Positions 37,011 to 50,127 of a DNA stretch of 64,000 bases are shown here, piece by piece (the first letter of the stretch is position 1; each line of letters opens with the position of its first letter). Position numbers and translations under genes: made by a program. The DNA lies in NCBI GenBank assembly GCA_963850765.1, contig CAWKMN010000002.1, forward strand, positions 186,001 to 250,000. The letters are read 5' to 3'. A model generated the notes under the pieces. That model did no database searches, was not told the origin of the DNA, and saw nothing but the letters and a program-made list of their open reading frames with translations. Source of the stretch: CAWKMN01 sp963850765 (GTDB lineage: Bacteria; Chloroflexota; Anaerolineae; Aggregatilineales; Aggregatilineaceae).

Positions 37011-38358
37011 TTACCCCGCCAGCTTCACATCACACGTCCCGGTGCCGCCCTTGCACTGCGCGATCGCGACGCCGTTCTGCTTCACCTCAAAATCGCCGCT
37101 GGCCCAGAAACGACCTTCGGGCGCGACGTAGATATACGACACCCGCGCGCGGCACGAGGCCGGCTGAGCCAGATCCACGGGTTCGCTCCAGGCCCAGACG
37201 TGCAGGCACGCACCCGGCGAGAAGAGATCGAGCCTGACCGGCGCGACGGCTGACCAGGCGGTGGTTGCCAGGGTATGCCCGCCGCCCGTGATCGTGATCG
37301 CGCTGATGTCGATCCAGTCCTGGGTGAGGTTGAGCAGCATCAGCGACCGGGGATCATATTCCAGGCGGAAATCGGGATTGGCTGGCGGGGCGGCGGTTGG
37401 GGTTCGGGTGGCGGTCGGCACAACGGCGCTGGTTGGAGTTGGGATCGGTGTGGAAGCGGGGGCTTGCGCCAACTGCCCAGACTGCGCCGGGGTTGGGGTT
37501 GGACTGGGCGCCGCAGCGACCGCCGTTGCGGGTTGGGTTGTCGGTGCGGCTCCGGCCGCGACCATCGCCAGGGTGTCGGGCAGAATCGCGATGTCGTGCG
37601 CCAGATCCACCGGGCGGAGTAACTGGGTTGTCCCATCGTCAAACAGCACAAAGACCTGATCGCCCGCGCCCGGCGGAATGGCCAGGGTGAGGGTCCAGTC
37701 CCTCTCATCGGTCAGCGGGCGGCCATCCGCACCGAACAGCCGGATCGTCCGAACCTGCCGCAGCCAATTTCCGCTGCCGCGCGCGTAATACTCGTTGGAG
37801 AGATACAGCCGGTTGGCTGTCGGATCGTGCAGAACAGGCAGTACGTCCGGCCTGCTGCCCAAGACCGCCATGATGATGTAGCCGAAGGGATGCTTGACCG
37901 CCCACACGCCGATTTCGCGATAGGCCGGGTTAATGATGGTATTGTGGTGCAGGCTCGAACTCATCCAGAAACTGAAGACGGAATTCACCGAGCCGACACC
38001 GGCGATCTCGCTGACCGAGATTTGCTCGCGGGTGCCGTAGGTTTCCCATGAGTAGGGCGCGGACCCGGCCCGCTGGCGGGCATCGTCACCCCGCCGCCCC
38101 AGGTGAATATCCCCGCCATCCGGGATGTCGGGCAGCGAAGCGATATATTCGGCCTGATCGCGCGCCATCGCTTCGAGCCGGCCATTGACGGCCAGGGGCT
38201 GCAGGCCCTGCTCGATGCGGTAGGCATTGATCCGCGCGATTACATCCAGAACCGGATCCGTCTGGGCGTGAGCCTGGAGGAACCAGATACGGCGACGGCA
38301 CCGCGGACAGCACCGCAAACAGCACCACTAACGCAATAGAAGCAGCCAGTCTGTTCAT
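37011..38358 (-). CDS. Secreted CAP-domain protein with Thr/Pro stalk (frameshifted at signal peptide)
   Basis: Reconstructed start at 38358: MNRLAASIALVVLFAVLSA is a clear signal peptide in one frame; after one shifted base near 38283 the frame continues at AHAQTDPVLDVIARINAYRIEQGLQPL. That is the first helix of a CAP (SCP/PR-1-like) domain, which extends to about residue 150. Then come a second domain, a TPT/PTP stalk and a C-terminal beta domain with Cys pairs. CAP domains occur in secreted proteins with diverse roles, sometimes binding lipids. It is divergent from the M23 peptidase gene, 132 bp away. Confidence 0.75.
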
Positions 38359-38490
38359 ATTCCCGCCTGTCCAGATGTGATTTGCATCAATGAGTTCTTG
38401 TTTGGGTGATGTGGATTTTCGCACGCTGTGGGTCGGGTTCCCACTCTTGCGCGATATGCCCTGGCGGGTTTATGTTCATAGAGTCAATGA

Positions 38491-40206
38491 ATGGGAGCTA
38501 AAGCCTTGATCAGTCTGATAAAACGCTGCGGCAGCGCCGTCGCGGTTGGGATGCTCGTGCTGCTGGCTCCTTCGGCGCGCGCACAGCAGCCCGATCGTCC
38601 ACCGTTCTCACTGCCGTTTCAGGAACCGGCCGGGCCCAATACGTGGCTGTATGAGCAGCATTTTGGCAATACGACCTCGGCCTTCAACTATGGGAACGTT
38701 TGGTATCTCTACGGTCAGGGTCTGCACTTTGGCATTGACCTGGAAGCACCGTGCGGAACGCCCGTGCATGCGATCGCGGACGGGGTCGTCGTGGTCGTGG
38801 ACGCGGAGGGTTTCGGCGCGGGCCCGCATAATCTTGTTCTGGAACACCCCGGCACGGGTTATACATCGTTCTACGGGCACCTGCTCGAACTGCCGTCGCT
38901 GCGCAAGGGCGATGTCGTGACGCGCGGCCAGCAAATTGGGCTGTCAGGCGATCCCGACAACACCTGCGGATCGCGCCCGCATCTGCACCTGGAGATTCGC
39001 AGCCCGGACTATCTCACCTCGTATAACCCGGTGCCTTTTTTTGACGCCAAATGGCACATGCTGGCCAGCGTCGGACCAAACGTGAATCGTTTTCAGCAAG
39101 ATCTGGATACGCCCCGCCGCTGGATGAAGATCGAAGATCAGCCGGATGTCATTCTGAGCGGCCCCTATCTGAACAATTACCAGCGTCCCTGGCCGCCGCG
39201 CCTCGAACGCCGCGCCCCGGTGGATACGCCCGCCGCGCGCGACCTCGACCCGCTGCCCGAAGAGGTGGTTGTCCGGCAGGATGAAGTCTCGACAGACACA
39301 TGGAACATCGGTGCGTGGTGGAATCCGCGCGACACGGAAGCCGTATACATCATCGACGCTATCCTTGGCCAGCCGACGGGTGTCTTCCGGCAGTCGCTCG
39401 ATGGGGCGAACCGGCAGTATGTTGAACCCGCGCCGCCGACGTTGTTCTCGCCGGATGGCTCGGTCACAGTGCGGCGTCTGGACAACGGGCTGTTCCGCAT
39501 TACGCGCCTGACGGATGCCGCGATCTGGGATGTCGATACGGGCGGCAACTATCCCGCCGTGTCGCCCGATGGGACACGCCTGCTGTGGGAGGTCGTCTAC
39601 GGCGATATTGTGCCGGGCACGTCCACGCCCGCCGTCGCCATGTTCGTGAGCAATCTGGATGGCAGTCTGGTCCGGCGCGTCCACAGCCAGACCGGCGGCT
39701 ACAGCATGTGGCTCGACGCCCACCGCCTGCTGATCACCAAGCGCCCGCCGTTCACCGCCGAAACAGAGCTGTATATCCTCGACATTGACGATCCGGCTGT
39801 GACGCCGGTTCGGCTGGGTTCGTATGCCAACCTGATCGATCTGAAGGTCGCGCCGGGTGGCGGGATGATCGCCTTGCTGCTGCCGTTTCAGCAGGGGCCG
39901 AACGCCAGCGGAATCTATGTTCAGCGCACGGAGATCGGTTCGACGCCGCAGCTGCTCCCGTTTTTTGGCGCGTTTGAGTGGCGGGATGCGGACACGCTCT
40001 TTACCTTGAGCTTCGATCAGGAGACCGATGTCCACATGCTCGGTTATGCCGATGCCGTCACGGGTGAGCATCGCTGGCTGACCGATCCCGACGACGTGCC
40101 GATCCGCGTGGCGAACGGCGATTGGAGCGTCTCCCCGGACGGTTCGCGCATCGTCTATGTCGATCCGATGGATTATGGGCTGTACATGCTGACGGTGGGC
40201 GAATAA
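38491..40206 (+). CDS. Secreted M23 metallopeptidase with beta-propeller-like C-terminus
   Basis: A 571-residue protein with a signal peptide (to about residue 32). The M23 (LytM) domain has HFGIDLEAPCG (zinc ligands H79 and D83) and RPHLHLEIRS (H163, H165), the full catalytic set for cutting peptidoglycan cross-bridges. From about residue 270 the repeats FSPDGSVTVRR, AVSPDGTRLL and SVSPDGSRIV look like TolB/WD40-type propeller blades. A TTG at 38506 with GGGAGC 8 bases upstream would also make a good start and keep the signal peptide. Likely cell-wall remodelling. Confidence 0.88.
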   Translation: MGAKALISLIKRCGSAVAVGMLVLLAPSARAQQPDRPPFSLPFQEPAGPNTWLYEQHFGNTTSAFNYGNVWYLYGQGLHFGIDLEAPCGTPVHAIADGVVVVVDAEGFGAGPHNLVLEHPGTGYTSFYGHLLELPSLRKGDVVTRGQQIGLSGDPDNTCGSRPHLHLEIRSPDYLTSYNPVPFFDAKWHMLASVGPNVNRFQQDLDTPRRWMKIEDQPDVILSGPYLNNYQRPWPPRLERRAPVDTPAARDLDPLPEEVVVRQDEVSTDTWNIGAWWNPRDTEAVYIIDAILGQPTGVFRQSLDGANRQYVEPAPPTLFSPDGSVTVRRLDNGLFRITRLTDAAIWDVDTGGNYPAVSPDGTRLLWEVVYGDIVPGTSTPAVAMFVSNLDGSLVRRVHSQTGGYSMWLDAHRLLITKRPPFTAETELYILDIDDPAVTPVRLGSYANLIDLKVAPGGGMIALLLPFQQGPNASGIYVQRTEIGSTPQLLPFFGAFEWRDADTLFTLSFDQETDVHMLGYADAVTGEHRWLTDPDDVPIRVANGDWSVSPDGSRIVYVDPMDYGLYMLTVGE

Positions 40207-40370
40207 AGAATGCCGGGCAGCGTGTTTTATCGCTCCTAACTACAACGTACCATCGGCAGCGGCCCGGAGCACCTGCGGCACACGGTTGTCGCATGGATAG
40301 TTGCCCAAATCCCCCCTTGGGACTATAACAGTCGGTACCAGCGGCGTAGGCGTTGTGTGGGAAGCAGACA

Positions 40371-43096
40371 ATGGAACGGGTATCGGATAAACCGCTTGAC
40401 TTTGATCGCAGTATTCTGACGCTGCTCCAGGATATTCAGCAGATCATGCCCTGCGACAACGGCGGGCTGCATCTCTATGATGTGGCCGCGCGGACGCTGT
40501 TCCCTCATGCCTATCTGGGCGGGGGAGGGCAGGTGGTCACGAGCACCCCGCTGGGCGAGGGCGTGATCGGGGCGGCAGGGTTGAGTCAGACCGCCATCGT
40601 GGTGAACGAAATGCGCGGCGACCCGCGCTGTGTGTTCACCGACCCCGACTCCCGCTCGGAAATGGCCGTCCCGGTGGTTCACGCCGGCCTGCTGTTGGGC
40701 GTGATCAACGTGGAGAGCCATCGGCCAGACGCATATACGCGCGCTCACGTCCAGATGCTTCAGGCACTCGCCACCCAGCTTGCCCAGACTCTCTACCTCG
40801 CGCAGCACTACGAGGCGCTGTCTACCAGCCATAGCAGCCTGATCGACCGGATGCAGGCGCGCCGCCAGGAGACGCAGGTCTTGCAGCGGTTAGCGATCAT
40901 GAGCGCGCCCTCCGCCGGGATGGACGAACTGCTTAGCGAGAAGGTACGCGAGACCGCGCAGCTGTTGGAGTGTGAAGGCGCGCAGCTCTGGCTGCCCAAC
41001 TACGTGACCTATCACCTGGAAGTTCACCAGCCGTCGCTGTACGGCATCGCGCAGGGCTGGTCAGCCGATTCCCTGCCGCTGGACGGAACCGGCTATCTGG
41101 TGCAGACTTTCCATACCGGACAGCTTTATACGAGCCACACCCCGCCGCCCGACGCCGGGCCCAACTGCCGCAACGTACAGGCGTACCCGCTGAACACGCA
41201 TCACCGCACGCTGGGCGTGCTGCATCTGCTCAATATTGCGACCGATGTCTACGACGAGGAAGAGATCGAACTGGGACAGTCGATCGCGGATCAGATCGCC
41301 GTTGGGATCAACAGCGTACAGATGTTTGCCGCCGAGCGCCGCCGGATCGAAATGCTTACTCAGGTCAGCCAGGTGAGCCAGCAGCTTTACACCCTGCTTG
41401 ATCCGCTGCGCTTGCTGCACCAGACGGCGCGCTCAGTCTATGGTGTGCTCGGCCGCGAGGCCGTCTATGTGTATCTGGCGGATGAAGACCGGCAGACGAT
41501 TCGGATTGTGGCCCACGCCGAAGCCGCACCGAATCTCCAGCCGCCCGAAGACCTGGCATTTCCGATCACGGCGGGTGTGGTGGGCCGCGCGATCCGCACC
41601 GGCCAGACTCAGATTGTGCCCGACGTGCGCGACGACCCCGACTATATCGCTATTGAGGAGCCGCGCCGCCTGCAAAGCGGCCTGACAGTCCCCCTGCGCC
41701 GGGGCGATCAAACCGTGGGCGCGATCGAGGCGCTCTCCACACAGTTGAACGCTTTTGATCAGCTGGAGCGCGACGCGTTGGAAATGCTTGGGATCCAGGT
41801 GGGGACGGCGCTGCAAAACGCGCAGCTGTACAACCAGGCACAGCGCCAGCTGCTGGAACAGAGCGTTGTCTACCAAATTGGCCAGGATCTCACGGCGATC
41901 CTCGATTTTCAGATGTTGTGCAATGCGATGACCCAGCATATGAACCGAGCGCTCAATACGACGGCGTGTATGGTCGGCCGTTACGAGAGTGCGCACCGGA
42001 CGCTGCGCATCGAGTCGGATTATCGCGCGCCGCAGCACCACGCCGGTCGGGGCCCGCTGCTGACCGGCTCTTATCTCACCGTGGACGACAATCTGGCGAT
42101 TAATGAGGCGATCCGCACCCGGCAGGCGGTGGTGGTTTACGCCGATGACCCGCAGGCTCCCGCGCCGGTGCGCGATCTGCTGCACGAATTGGGCGACTGC
42201 GCCCATCTGATTGTTCCGATGGTGAAAGCCTCGAACGTGCTGGGCATCGTAGCCTGGGCCGATCAGCAGCCAGGGCGCAAGTTTACCCCGGAAGATATCC
42301 AACTGGCGCGGACACTCGTGGCACAGGCGACCATCGCGCTCGATAATGCGATGCTGTTCAGCGAACTGGAGGCCCATGCCCGGCAGTTAGCCGAAGCCCA
42401 CCAGCTCAGGACCCAGTTTTTGGCGACGATCAGTCACGAACTCCGCACTCCGATGAACAGCATCATCGGCTTTACGGAAATGCTGGTCGATGGCATCTAT
42501 GGCGAACTCACCACGAGCCAGGGCAGCCGCCTGGAACGGATCCGCGACAACGCCTACCAACTGCTGGCGCTGATTAACGATCTGCTTGATCTTTCCAATC
42601 TTCAGGCCGGGCAGCTTGAACTGCATCTCGAACCGGCGAGCATCAGTGACGCCATCCAGACGGCCGTCCACACGCTTGAGACGGAAATTCAGGCGAAGGG
42701 CCTGACGCTCACCTACGAGCTGGATGATACTCTGCCGCGTGTCGCCGTGGATCCGCCGCGCCTCCATCAGGTGATCACCAATCTGCTCAGCAACGCGATC
42801 AAGTTTACCCCCCAGGGCGGGATCACGATTGCCTGCCATACCATCGCGCAGGGGGGGCAGCGGTATGTCCAGACGTCGGTGATCGACAGTGGGATCGGGA
42901 TCAGTCAGGCGCACCGCGAGATCATCTTCGATGAGTTCCGCCAGGTGGACGGCAGCAGCACCCGCGCGTATGGCGGGACAGGCATGGGGCTGGCGATCAC
43001 GAAGAAGCTGGTGGAGATGATGAACGGCAGCATCTGGGTCGAGAGCGAATTGAACCGGGCAGCACCTTTACGTTTGTTCTCCCGGCGGTGCCGTGA
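40371..43096 (+). CDS. Multi-GAF histidine kinase (frameshift at the 3' end)
   Basis: About 908 residues from ATG 40371 with GGGAAG upstream. It has four consecutive GAF-type domains, then HisKA with the phosphoacceptor His in TISHELRTPMNSIIGF and HATPase with NLLSNAIKFTPQGG, DSGIGIS and GGTGMGLAITKKL. The frame as read runs on to 43361 with an unrelated basic tail. Adding one G in CCGGGCAGC near 43060 gives STFTFVLPAVP and a stop at 43094-43096, the normal kinase ending. So the long tail is an artefact of a missing base. No membrane helices. First member of the signalling island. Confidence 0.88.
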
Positions 43097-43442
43097 TGGT
43101 TCTGCGTGCTCTGATTTAGTATCTATCCGAAAATTCGTATTTTGTAGCGGCCTATTGATGCAGTTTAACTTTCTAAACGCGGAAAGGCGATACAGGCGAT
43201 GCACCTCTGCCTGCTCTCCAGCCGGTGGGGAGAGACTACGCGGCAGGCGGCCGGGTGATCGGCAGTACGCCCGTCGCGACCGTAGATCCGTCTTAATTCG
43301 TCAACATGCATCATTACGCCCCTACAGAACCCGGCAATTTATGGATAGGTTGTTAATGTAACGTAGGGGCAGGGCTTGCCCTGCCCAAAAACGGGCAGCC
43401 CAAGGGCTGCCCCTACGGTAATGGTTATTCCCCTGACTTACG
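43097..43442. other. Intergenic region with palindromes
   Basis: No gene of its own. A double palindrome of the GTAGGGGC family (43363-43416) combines GGGCAGGGCTTGCCCTGCCC with GGGCAGCCCAAGGGCTGCCC. Another short CGCCCCTACAG piece lies at 43317-43327. Confidence 0.6.
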
Positions 43443-43469
43443 GTGTGCTCGGAAGGCGAAGTCCCAACC

Positions 43470-45785
43470 ATGACCCTCGAACAAGCTCTGATTGCCGCGA
43501 TCAACTGGCTGGCGTTGAGCATCGCCGCCGGGTTGATCTTCGTCATGCTGATCCAGCCGCAGCGCAGCCGCTATAACTGGTGGTTCGCCGCGATGCTGGT
43601 CGCGCTGAGCGTGTGGGCCTACTTTGCGATGGCCCGTGTAATCCCGGACCTGAGTCCGTGGGACGAAACCGGCAGTTTCTACGCGCTGTTCATGGGGCTG
43701 GTGAGCGTGCCGGTCGCGCTGTTTGGTTTTGTCGTGGCGCTGGTGCGCCCGCGTGATGGGCTCGCGGGGATTTTCCTCGGCGTAGGGATCGCCGCGCTCG
43801 GAGCCGTCTTCGTGCTGCTGGTCCGTGATGACGTGGTGCGCTATCACGTAACCGGTGGGACGCGTGTTGAATTTGAGCTGCTGACCATCGGGCAGGTAAC
43901 GGCGGCTTTTATCGGGCTGTACCTGCTGCTGAGCTACCTGTATCTGCATATCAGCTCCGACCCGCTGGTTAAGCCGCTGCGCCTGCCGGTTGCGTTGATG
44001 GCGCTGGGCTTTGCCAAGAATCTGATCCCGTCGCTGCGCCTGCCGCCGCTCAGTATCGGCCTGATGATTGCGGCCGTGCTGCTGATCGGCCATCGGCTGC
44101 TGCGCTGGCAGGTGTTTAACCCGCTGCGTGAGATCCAGGAGGAACTGCGCGTCGCCAACAGCGATTTGCGCCAGATGGCGCACGAGGTGACCAGCACGCG
44201 GACCGGGGCCCGCCGGCTGGAAGACGATCTGCGCGAGGTGACGCGCGCCAAGAGCGAGTTCCTCACCAATATGAGCCACGAACTCCGCACGCCGCTGAAC
44301 TCGATTGTGGGCTACAGCGAACTGCTGAGCAAAGGCGTTTATGGCGATCTGAACGAGCGCCAGATGGATCGCGTCGGCAAGATCTTCGGCAACAGCCTGA
44401 ATTTGCTGGCGCTAATCAACGACGTGCTCGATCTCAACCGGATCGAAGGCGGGCGGCTGGATCTGAACCTGGGCACGGTGCGCCCCGGCGCGCTGATCCG
44501 CAGTCTGGTGGCCGATCTGGAAGAGGACGCGGCGCGGAAAGGGCTGGCACTCCACACCGATCTGCCCGATCCGCTGCGCCTGATCCATGCCGACGAGATG
44601 CGCATCCGGCAGGCGCTCGCCAACGTGTTCAACAACGCCATCCGCTACACGCTCGCCGGCGACGTGCGTGTGACGGCGCGCAATATCACCGTGCAGAACG
44701 GGCAGAGCCGCGAATTTCCCCTGCCGATCACGGGCTGGCTGGCGGATCGGGAATGGATCGTGATCAGCGTCGAGGATACGGGGATGGGCATCGCGCCGGA
44801 GCAGCAGGCGGCGATCTTCGAGGAATTTCGCACATCGGGCGGCACCAGTCAGCACGGGCACGGCCTGGGGCTGGCGATCACGCGCAAGCTCGTTGAGATG
44901 CACACCGGACGGGTGTGGATGAACAGTCGGGTGGGCAAGGGCAGCACGTTCTTTGTGGCGCTGCCCGCGTCGGCTGACGTGGAGCCATATGAAGGTGAGA
45001 CGATCCAGAATGTCCGGCTCGAAAGCGCGAAGGCGATTGTGCTCGCGGTGACCGACACCGGCGAGAAGCAGATGGTGCTGTCTCACCGGCTGGCCCATGC
45101 CGGCTATTACATGGTGCAGGCGCACGACGCCCCAACGGCGCAGGCCCGCGCCCACGAGATGCATCCGGCTGCGATCCTGGTAGACGTGCTCATGCCCGGT
45201 ATGGTTGCCTGGGAGACGATTCGCCTGCTGAAAAACGATCTGGCGACGGGCACGATCCCTGTGATCCTGACGGCGGTGCGCCGTGGGCAGGGGAGCGGCT
45301 TCCCGTTGGGGGCGTGCGCCTGCCTCTCCAAACCCGTGCAGCGTGCCGATTTGCTGGCGGCGATGGCGCATGTGCAGACCGCGCCCCTCGACCGGCCCGT
45401 GCTGGTGGTGGACGATGACCCGGCCGAGCGCGACCTGCTGCGGGAGTTCCTGCACGGTGAGGAGATCCCCACGGCCAGCGCGGACAGCGGCGCGGAGGCG
45501 CTCGGCTGGCTGGATCAGCACGCCGCCGGGATGCTGATCCTCGATCTGGTGATGCCGCAGGTGAACGGGTTCGAACTGCTCTACCGGCTGCGCAGCGCGC
45601 CTGAGCGGGCCGGGATTCCGGTCGTGCTGGTCTATCCGAACCCCGAGCAGTTGAGCGACGCGGATGCTGCCGCTTTGCAGTCCTACGCGGCCGGAGTGAT
45701 GGACGGGTCGCAGGCCGATGTGCTGGCGAGTCTCGATCCAATCGTCGGAACCCGATCGGGAGATCCGTCTCATACCCTTTCCTAA
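43470..45785 (+). CDS. Membrane hybrid histidine kinase with two receiver domains
   Basis: About 771 residues from ATG 43470. Seven or so N-terminal helices (to about residue 215) form a sensor, then HisKA with MSHELRTPLNSIVGYSELL, HATPase with NVFNNAIRYTLAG, DTGMGIA and GHGLGLAITRKLVEMH, and two receiver domains. The first receiver lacks the normal acidic pair (AIVLAVTDTG) but keeps Asp in LVDVLMPG and K in SKP. The second has VDDD and LILDLVMP, but its Thr is replaced by Tyr (VVLVYPNP) and no Lys is seen. Both may be weak or non-phosphorylating. Related to the next two kinases. Confidence 0.88.
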   Translation: MTLEQALIAAINWLALSIAAGLIFVMLIQPQRSRYNWWFAAMLVALSVWAYFAMARVIPDLSPWDETGSFYALFMGLVSVPVALFGFVVALVRPRDGLAGIFLGVGIAALGAVFVLLVRDDVVRYHVTGGTRVEFELLTIGQVTAAFIGLYLLLSYLYLHISSDPLVKPLRLPVALMALGFAKNLIPSLRLPPLSIGLMIAAVLLIGHRLLRWQVFNPLREIQEELRVANSDLRQMAHEVTSTRTGARRLEDDLREVTRAKSEFLTNMSHELRTPLNSIVGYSELLSKGVYGDLNERQMDRVGKIFGNSLNLLALINDVLDLNRIEGGRLDLNLGTVRPGALIRSLVADLEEDAARKGLALHTDLPDPLRLIHADEMRIRQALANVFNNAIRYTLAGDVRVTARNITVQNGQSREFPLPITGWLADREWIVISVEDTGMGIAPEQQAAIFEEFRTSGGTSQHGHGLGLAITRKLVEMHTGRVWMNSRVGKGSTFFVALPASADVEPYEGETIQNVRLESAKAIVLAVTDTGEKQMVLSHRLAHAGYYMVQAHDAPTAQARAHEMHPAAILVDVLMPGMVAWETIRLLKNDLATGTIPVILTAVRRGQGSGFPLGACACLSKPVQRADLLAAMAHVQTAPLDRPVLVVDDDPAERDLLREFLHGEEIPTASADSGAEALGWLDQHAAGMLILDLVMPQVNGFELLYRLRSAPERAGIPVVLVYPNPEQLSDADAAALQSYAAGVMDGSQADVLASLDPIVGTRSGDPSHTLS

Positions 45786-45871
45786 CGAGAAAGCTGCCCA
45801 CGATTGCGGAACTGCTCTTAAAAGCGTGCTACAATGAGAACGTTGTTTGCATCCACAAGTGAGAACAGGCA

Positions 45872-47712
45872 ATGTCGATTGACCTGGCGACCCTCTTCAG
45901 CCTGGTAGCCAACACAACACTGGCGATTTTCTGCGCGGCCCTGGTGCTGCTGATTCTGTGGCAAGACCTGCGCCGGCGCAGCAACCAGTATTTTGCTCTG
46001 TGTATGGCGCTGTTTGGGATGTATGGCGCGCTGAACGCGCCACTGCACGTCGCCCAGCAGGCCGGTATCGAGCCGGAACCGGTGCTCAAGCTGCTGACCA
46101 CGCTCTATGTTGCTGCGCTGATCCTGCTGTTCAATTTTGTGCTGTCGTTTGCGGATATGCCGCGCCCGCAGCGCTGGCGCGAGCGAGCCGTGAGCCTGCC
46201 GTTAGCCACGATATTCATGGTGCTGTTGTGGTCGGGAAAGATCTATAAAGATTTCGAACCACGGTCCGACGGCGGCTATACCTACCGCATCCAGCCGGTG
46301 GGCTGGGTGGTCGCCGTGGTCGCGGTGATCTACCTGCTGGCGATGGTGCTTGTACTGCGCCGGCTGAACAACTCCCGCAGCCGCGATCTGTCCGCGCCGG
46401 TGGGCCTGCTGGTGTTCGGCGTGATCGGGTTCTCGTTCACGCCCGGCGTGCGGAGTTTCTCGCTCAATACCGTCATCATCACAGCCGCGGTCGTCATGTT
46501 GGGCCGCGTAGTCATCAAGTATCAGGTTTTTAAGCCCCTTGAGGATCTGACCGCCGAACTCGATCAGAAGGTGCGGGAGTTGTACGAAGCCACCCAGGCG
46601 AAAAGCCGCTTTCTCGCCAATATGAGCCACGAACTCCGCACGCCGCTGAACTCGATCATCGGTTATACGGAACTCGTCACTAAGGGCACTTACGGCGGGC
46701 TGGCGGAATTGCAGCACGACCGATTGCAGAAAGTCAACCGCAACGGGCGGGTGCTGCTGGAACTGATCAACGACGTGCTCGATCTCAGCAAGATCGAAGC
46801 CGGGCGTATGACGCTCAACCTGGAAACCCTGCCGACGGCCGAACTGCTCGATCGCCTGCTGGATGAGTTCCGGCCGCAGGCAGAGGAAAAAGGACTGTCG
46901 CTCGTGCGAGGATACGGGCAGCTTCCGGCGGTCCGTGCGGACAAGGCGCGCGCCCGGCAGATCATGGTGAATCTGCTCTCCAACGCGATCAAGTTTACGG
47001 ACGCGGGGGCGGTCATCGTGCGCGGGCATTACGACGCGCAGCGCCAACTCGTCGTCGTGACCATCACGGATACCGGCCCGGGTATCGCCCCGGAGCGGCA
47101 GGACCGGCTGTTTGATGCCTACCTGAACTCGGAGAGTCTGCTGATACGCCAGCGCGAAGGTACCGGGCTGGGGCTGGCGATCGCGCATCAGTTGGCGGCC
47201 ATGCACGATGGCGACCTGTGGTTTAACAGCACGCCCGGCCAGGGCACCACCTTTCATATCGGGCTGCCACCCGCCGAACCGCCGGTTTCGGGTGTCGTGC
47301 TCGAACCGAAGGCACGCCGGGGTCCGCTCATCCTGGCGATTGACGACGATTACGAGGCCCTTGAAGTGCTGCAAGGCCATCTGGAGGCGCAGCGCTTCCG
47401 TGTGTGCGGCGTGGGGAATGCCAATGATGGCCTGCGGCTGGCGCACGAGCTTCACCCGGCGCTGATCACGCTGGATGTGCTGATGCCGGGGATCAACGGC
47501 TGGCAGGTGCTCGAATCGCTGCGCCGCGACCCGGTGACGGCTCCGATCCCGGTGATCATTGTGTCGGCAGTCGATGGCAGCGAGCAGGCGAAAGCTGCCG
47601 GCGCACAGGCGTTCTTGCGCAAGCCGGCTCTACCCGAAACCCTGCTGGCGGAAATCCGCCGCCAGTTGGCCGGCCGGCGGCTCGCGACCGACGAGCGCCA
47701 GGAGGTCCGGTT

Positions 47713-47716
<4 letters not shown>
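45872..47716 (+). CDS. Membrane hybrid histidine kinase with one receiver domain
   Basis: A 614-residue protein with an N-terminal 7TM-type sensor (to about residue 220), HisKA with MSHELRTPLNSIIGYTELV, HATPase with NLLSNAIKFTDAG, DTGPGIA and GTGLGLAIAHQLAAMH, and a C-terminal receiver with AIDDDYEA, TLDVLMPG (phosphoacceptor Asp), IIVSAVD and RKPA (Lys). The pocket is complete. Its last bases overlap the next kinase start by ATGA, so they are translated together. Sensor stimulus unknown. Confidence 0.9.
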
Positions 47717-49167
<1,451 letters not shown>

Positions 49168-49224
49168 GGCTGGACAGCGAGATACATCACAAATTGCGTT
49201 TTTGCTCAATCAGGGAGGGACTTT

Positions 49225-50007
49225 ATGTCTGAGAACGATTTGTCATCCGGCTCGATCCTACCACCGCCACCACCACCTCCCCCTCCACCTCCGCCCAACC
49301 TGAGCGGTGACGATCTGCCCCCCGAAATCGGCGGCGCGCCCATGTTGTGGGATGACAAGCCGAAGGGCATACCCAAAGCCAAGCGTGGATCCGGGCAGTC
49401 ACTGACGTGGTTCGAAACCTGGAAGCTCGTCTTGACCGAGCCGCGTGAAGAATCCTTTCATACGATCCTGAGCGATCCACGGGCATCGACCAACCGCGCT
49501 TACACCTGGATCTTCGTGGCCGCGCTGATCGCAGGCGTGCTGGGGATCGCGGCGCAGTCGCTGTCGCCCGATCGTCTGTTCATATTCGATTTCAGCGAGG
49601 AGTCGGCCCGGGTGGATGCGTCTCCCATCTGCGGGGTGATCTGTTTGCCTGTGACCGCCGTGCTGGCGATCGTCGCCGCGATCATCATCTCGGGGATTCA
49701 GCATTTTGTGGCGAGTGCGTTGGGGGGCCGGGGAGACTTCAATTCCATGGTCTATTCTTATGCGGCGGTTGGAGCCCCACTCTCGATCGTCGGGGCGGCG
49801 ATCAATCTGGTCCCGGTGGCCGGACCATGTCTGGGCTTTTTTGTAACCCTTTACGGGCTGGCGCTGAACGTGATCGCCGTCAAATCGATCTACGGCCTGG
49901 ACACCGGGCGGTCGATTATCACCGTGTTCTGGTGGGTGGTAGCCCTGTGTCTGTGCGTGATCCTGATCGTGGCGCTGGTCACGATAGCCGCTGCCTCGTC
50001 ATCGTAA
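49225..50007 (+). CDS. Yip1-family membrane protein with polyproline N-terminus
   Basis: A 260-residue protein. Its N-terminus has twelve consecutive prolines (residues 13-24) made from mixed codons, then a soluble segment, then about five membrane helices (about 93-110, 135-160, 175-195, 200-225, 230-255) in the Yip1 pattern. Yip1-like proteins in bacteria have no settled role. The proline run should slow ribosomes without EF-P. It lies between the kinases and the receivers, so a part in the signalling island is possible. Confidence 0.8.
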   Translation: MSENDLSSGSILPPPPPPPPPPPPNLSGDDLPPEIGGAPMLWDDKPKGIPKAKRGSGQSLTWFETWKLVLTEPREESFHTILSDPRASTNRAYTWIFVAALIAGVLGIAAQSLSPDRLFIFDFSEESARVDASPICGVICLPVTAVLAIVAAIIISGIQHFVASALGGRGDFNSMVYSYAAVGAPLSIVGAAINLVPVAGPCLGFFVTLYGLALNVIAVKSIYGLDTGRSIITVFWWVVALCLCVILIVALVTIAAASSS

Positions 50008-50127
50008 GGGGCCGGATGCGAGGGGGGAGGATGCGGTAATATGTGGGATGCGTTAACATAGCAGGGGAATGGGCCAGATTCTGAACGATTCAGAGAGGAG
50101 AGGTGCGGCGTTTGTCGCAGACGATTT

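Noticed and set aside
43097..43361. C-terminal extension of the GAF kinase
   Set aside because: It is basic and low in hydrophobic residues, and adding one G at about 43060 gives the standard kinase ending STFTFVLP and an early stop.
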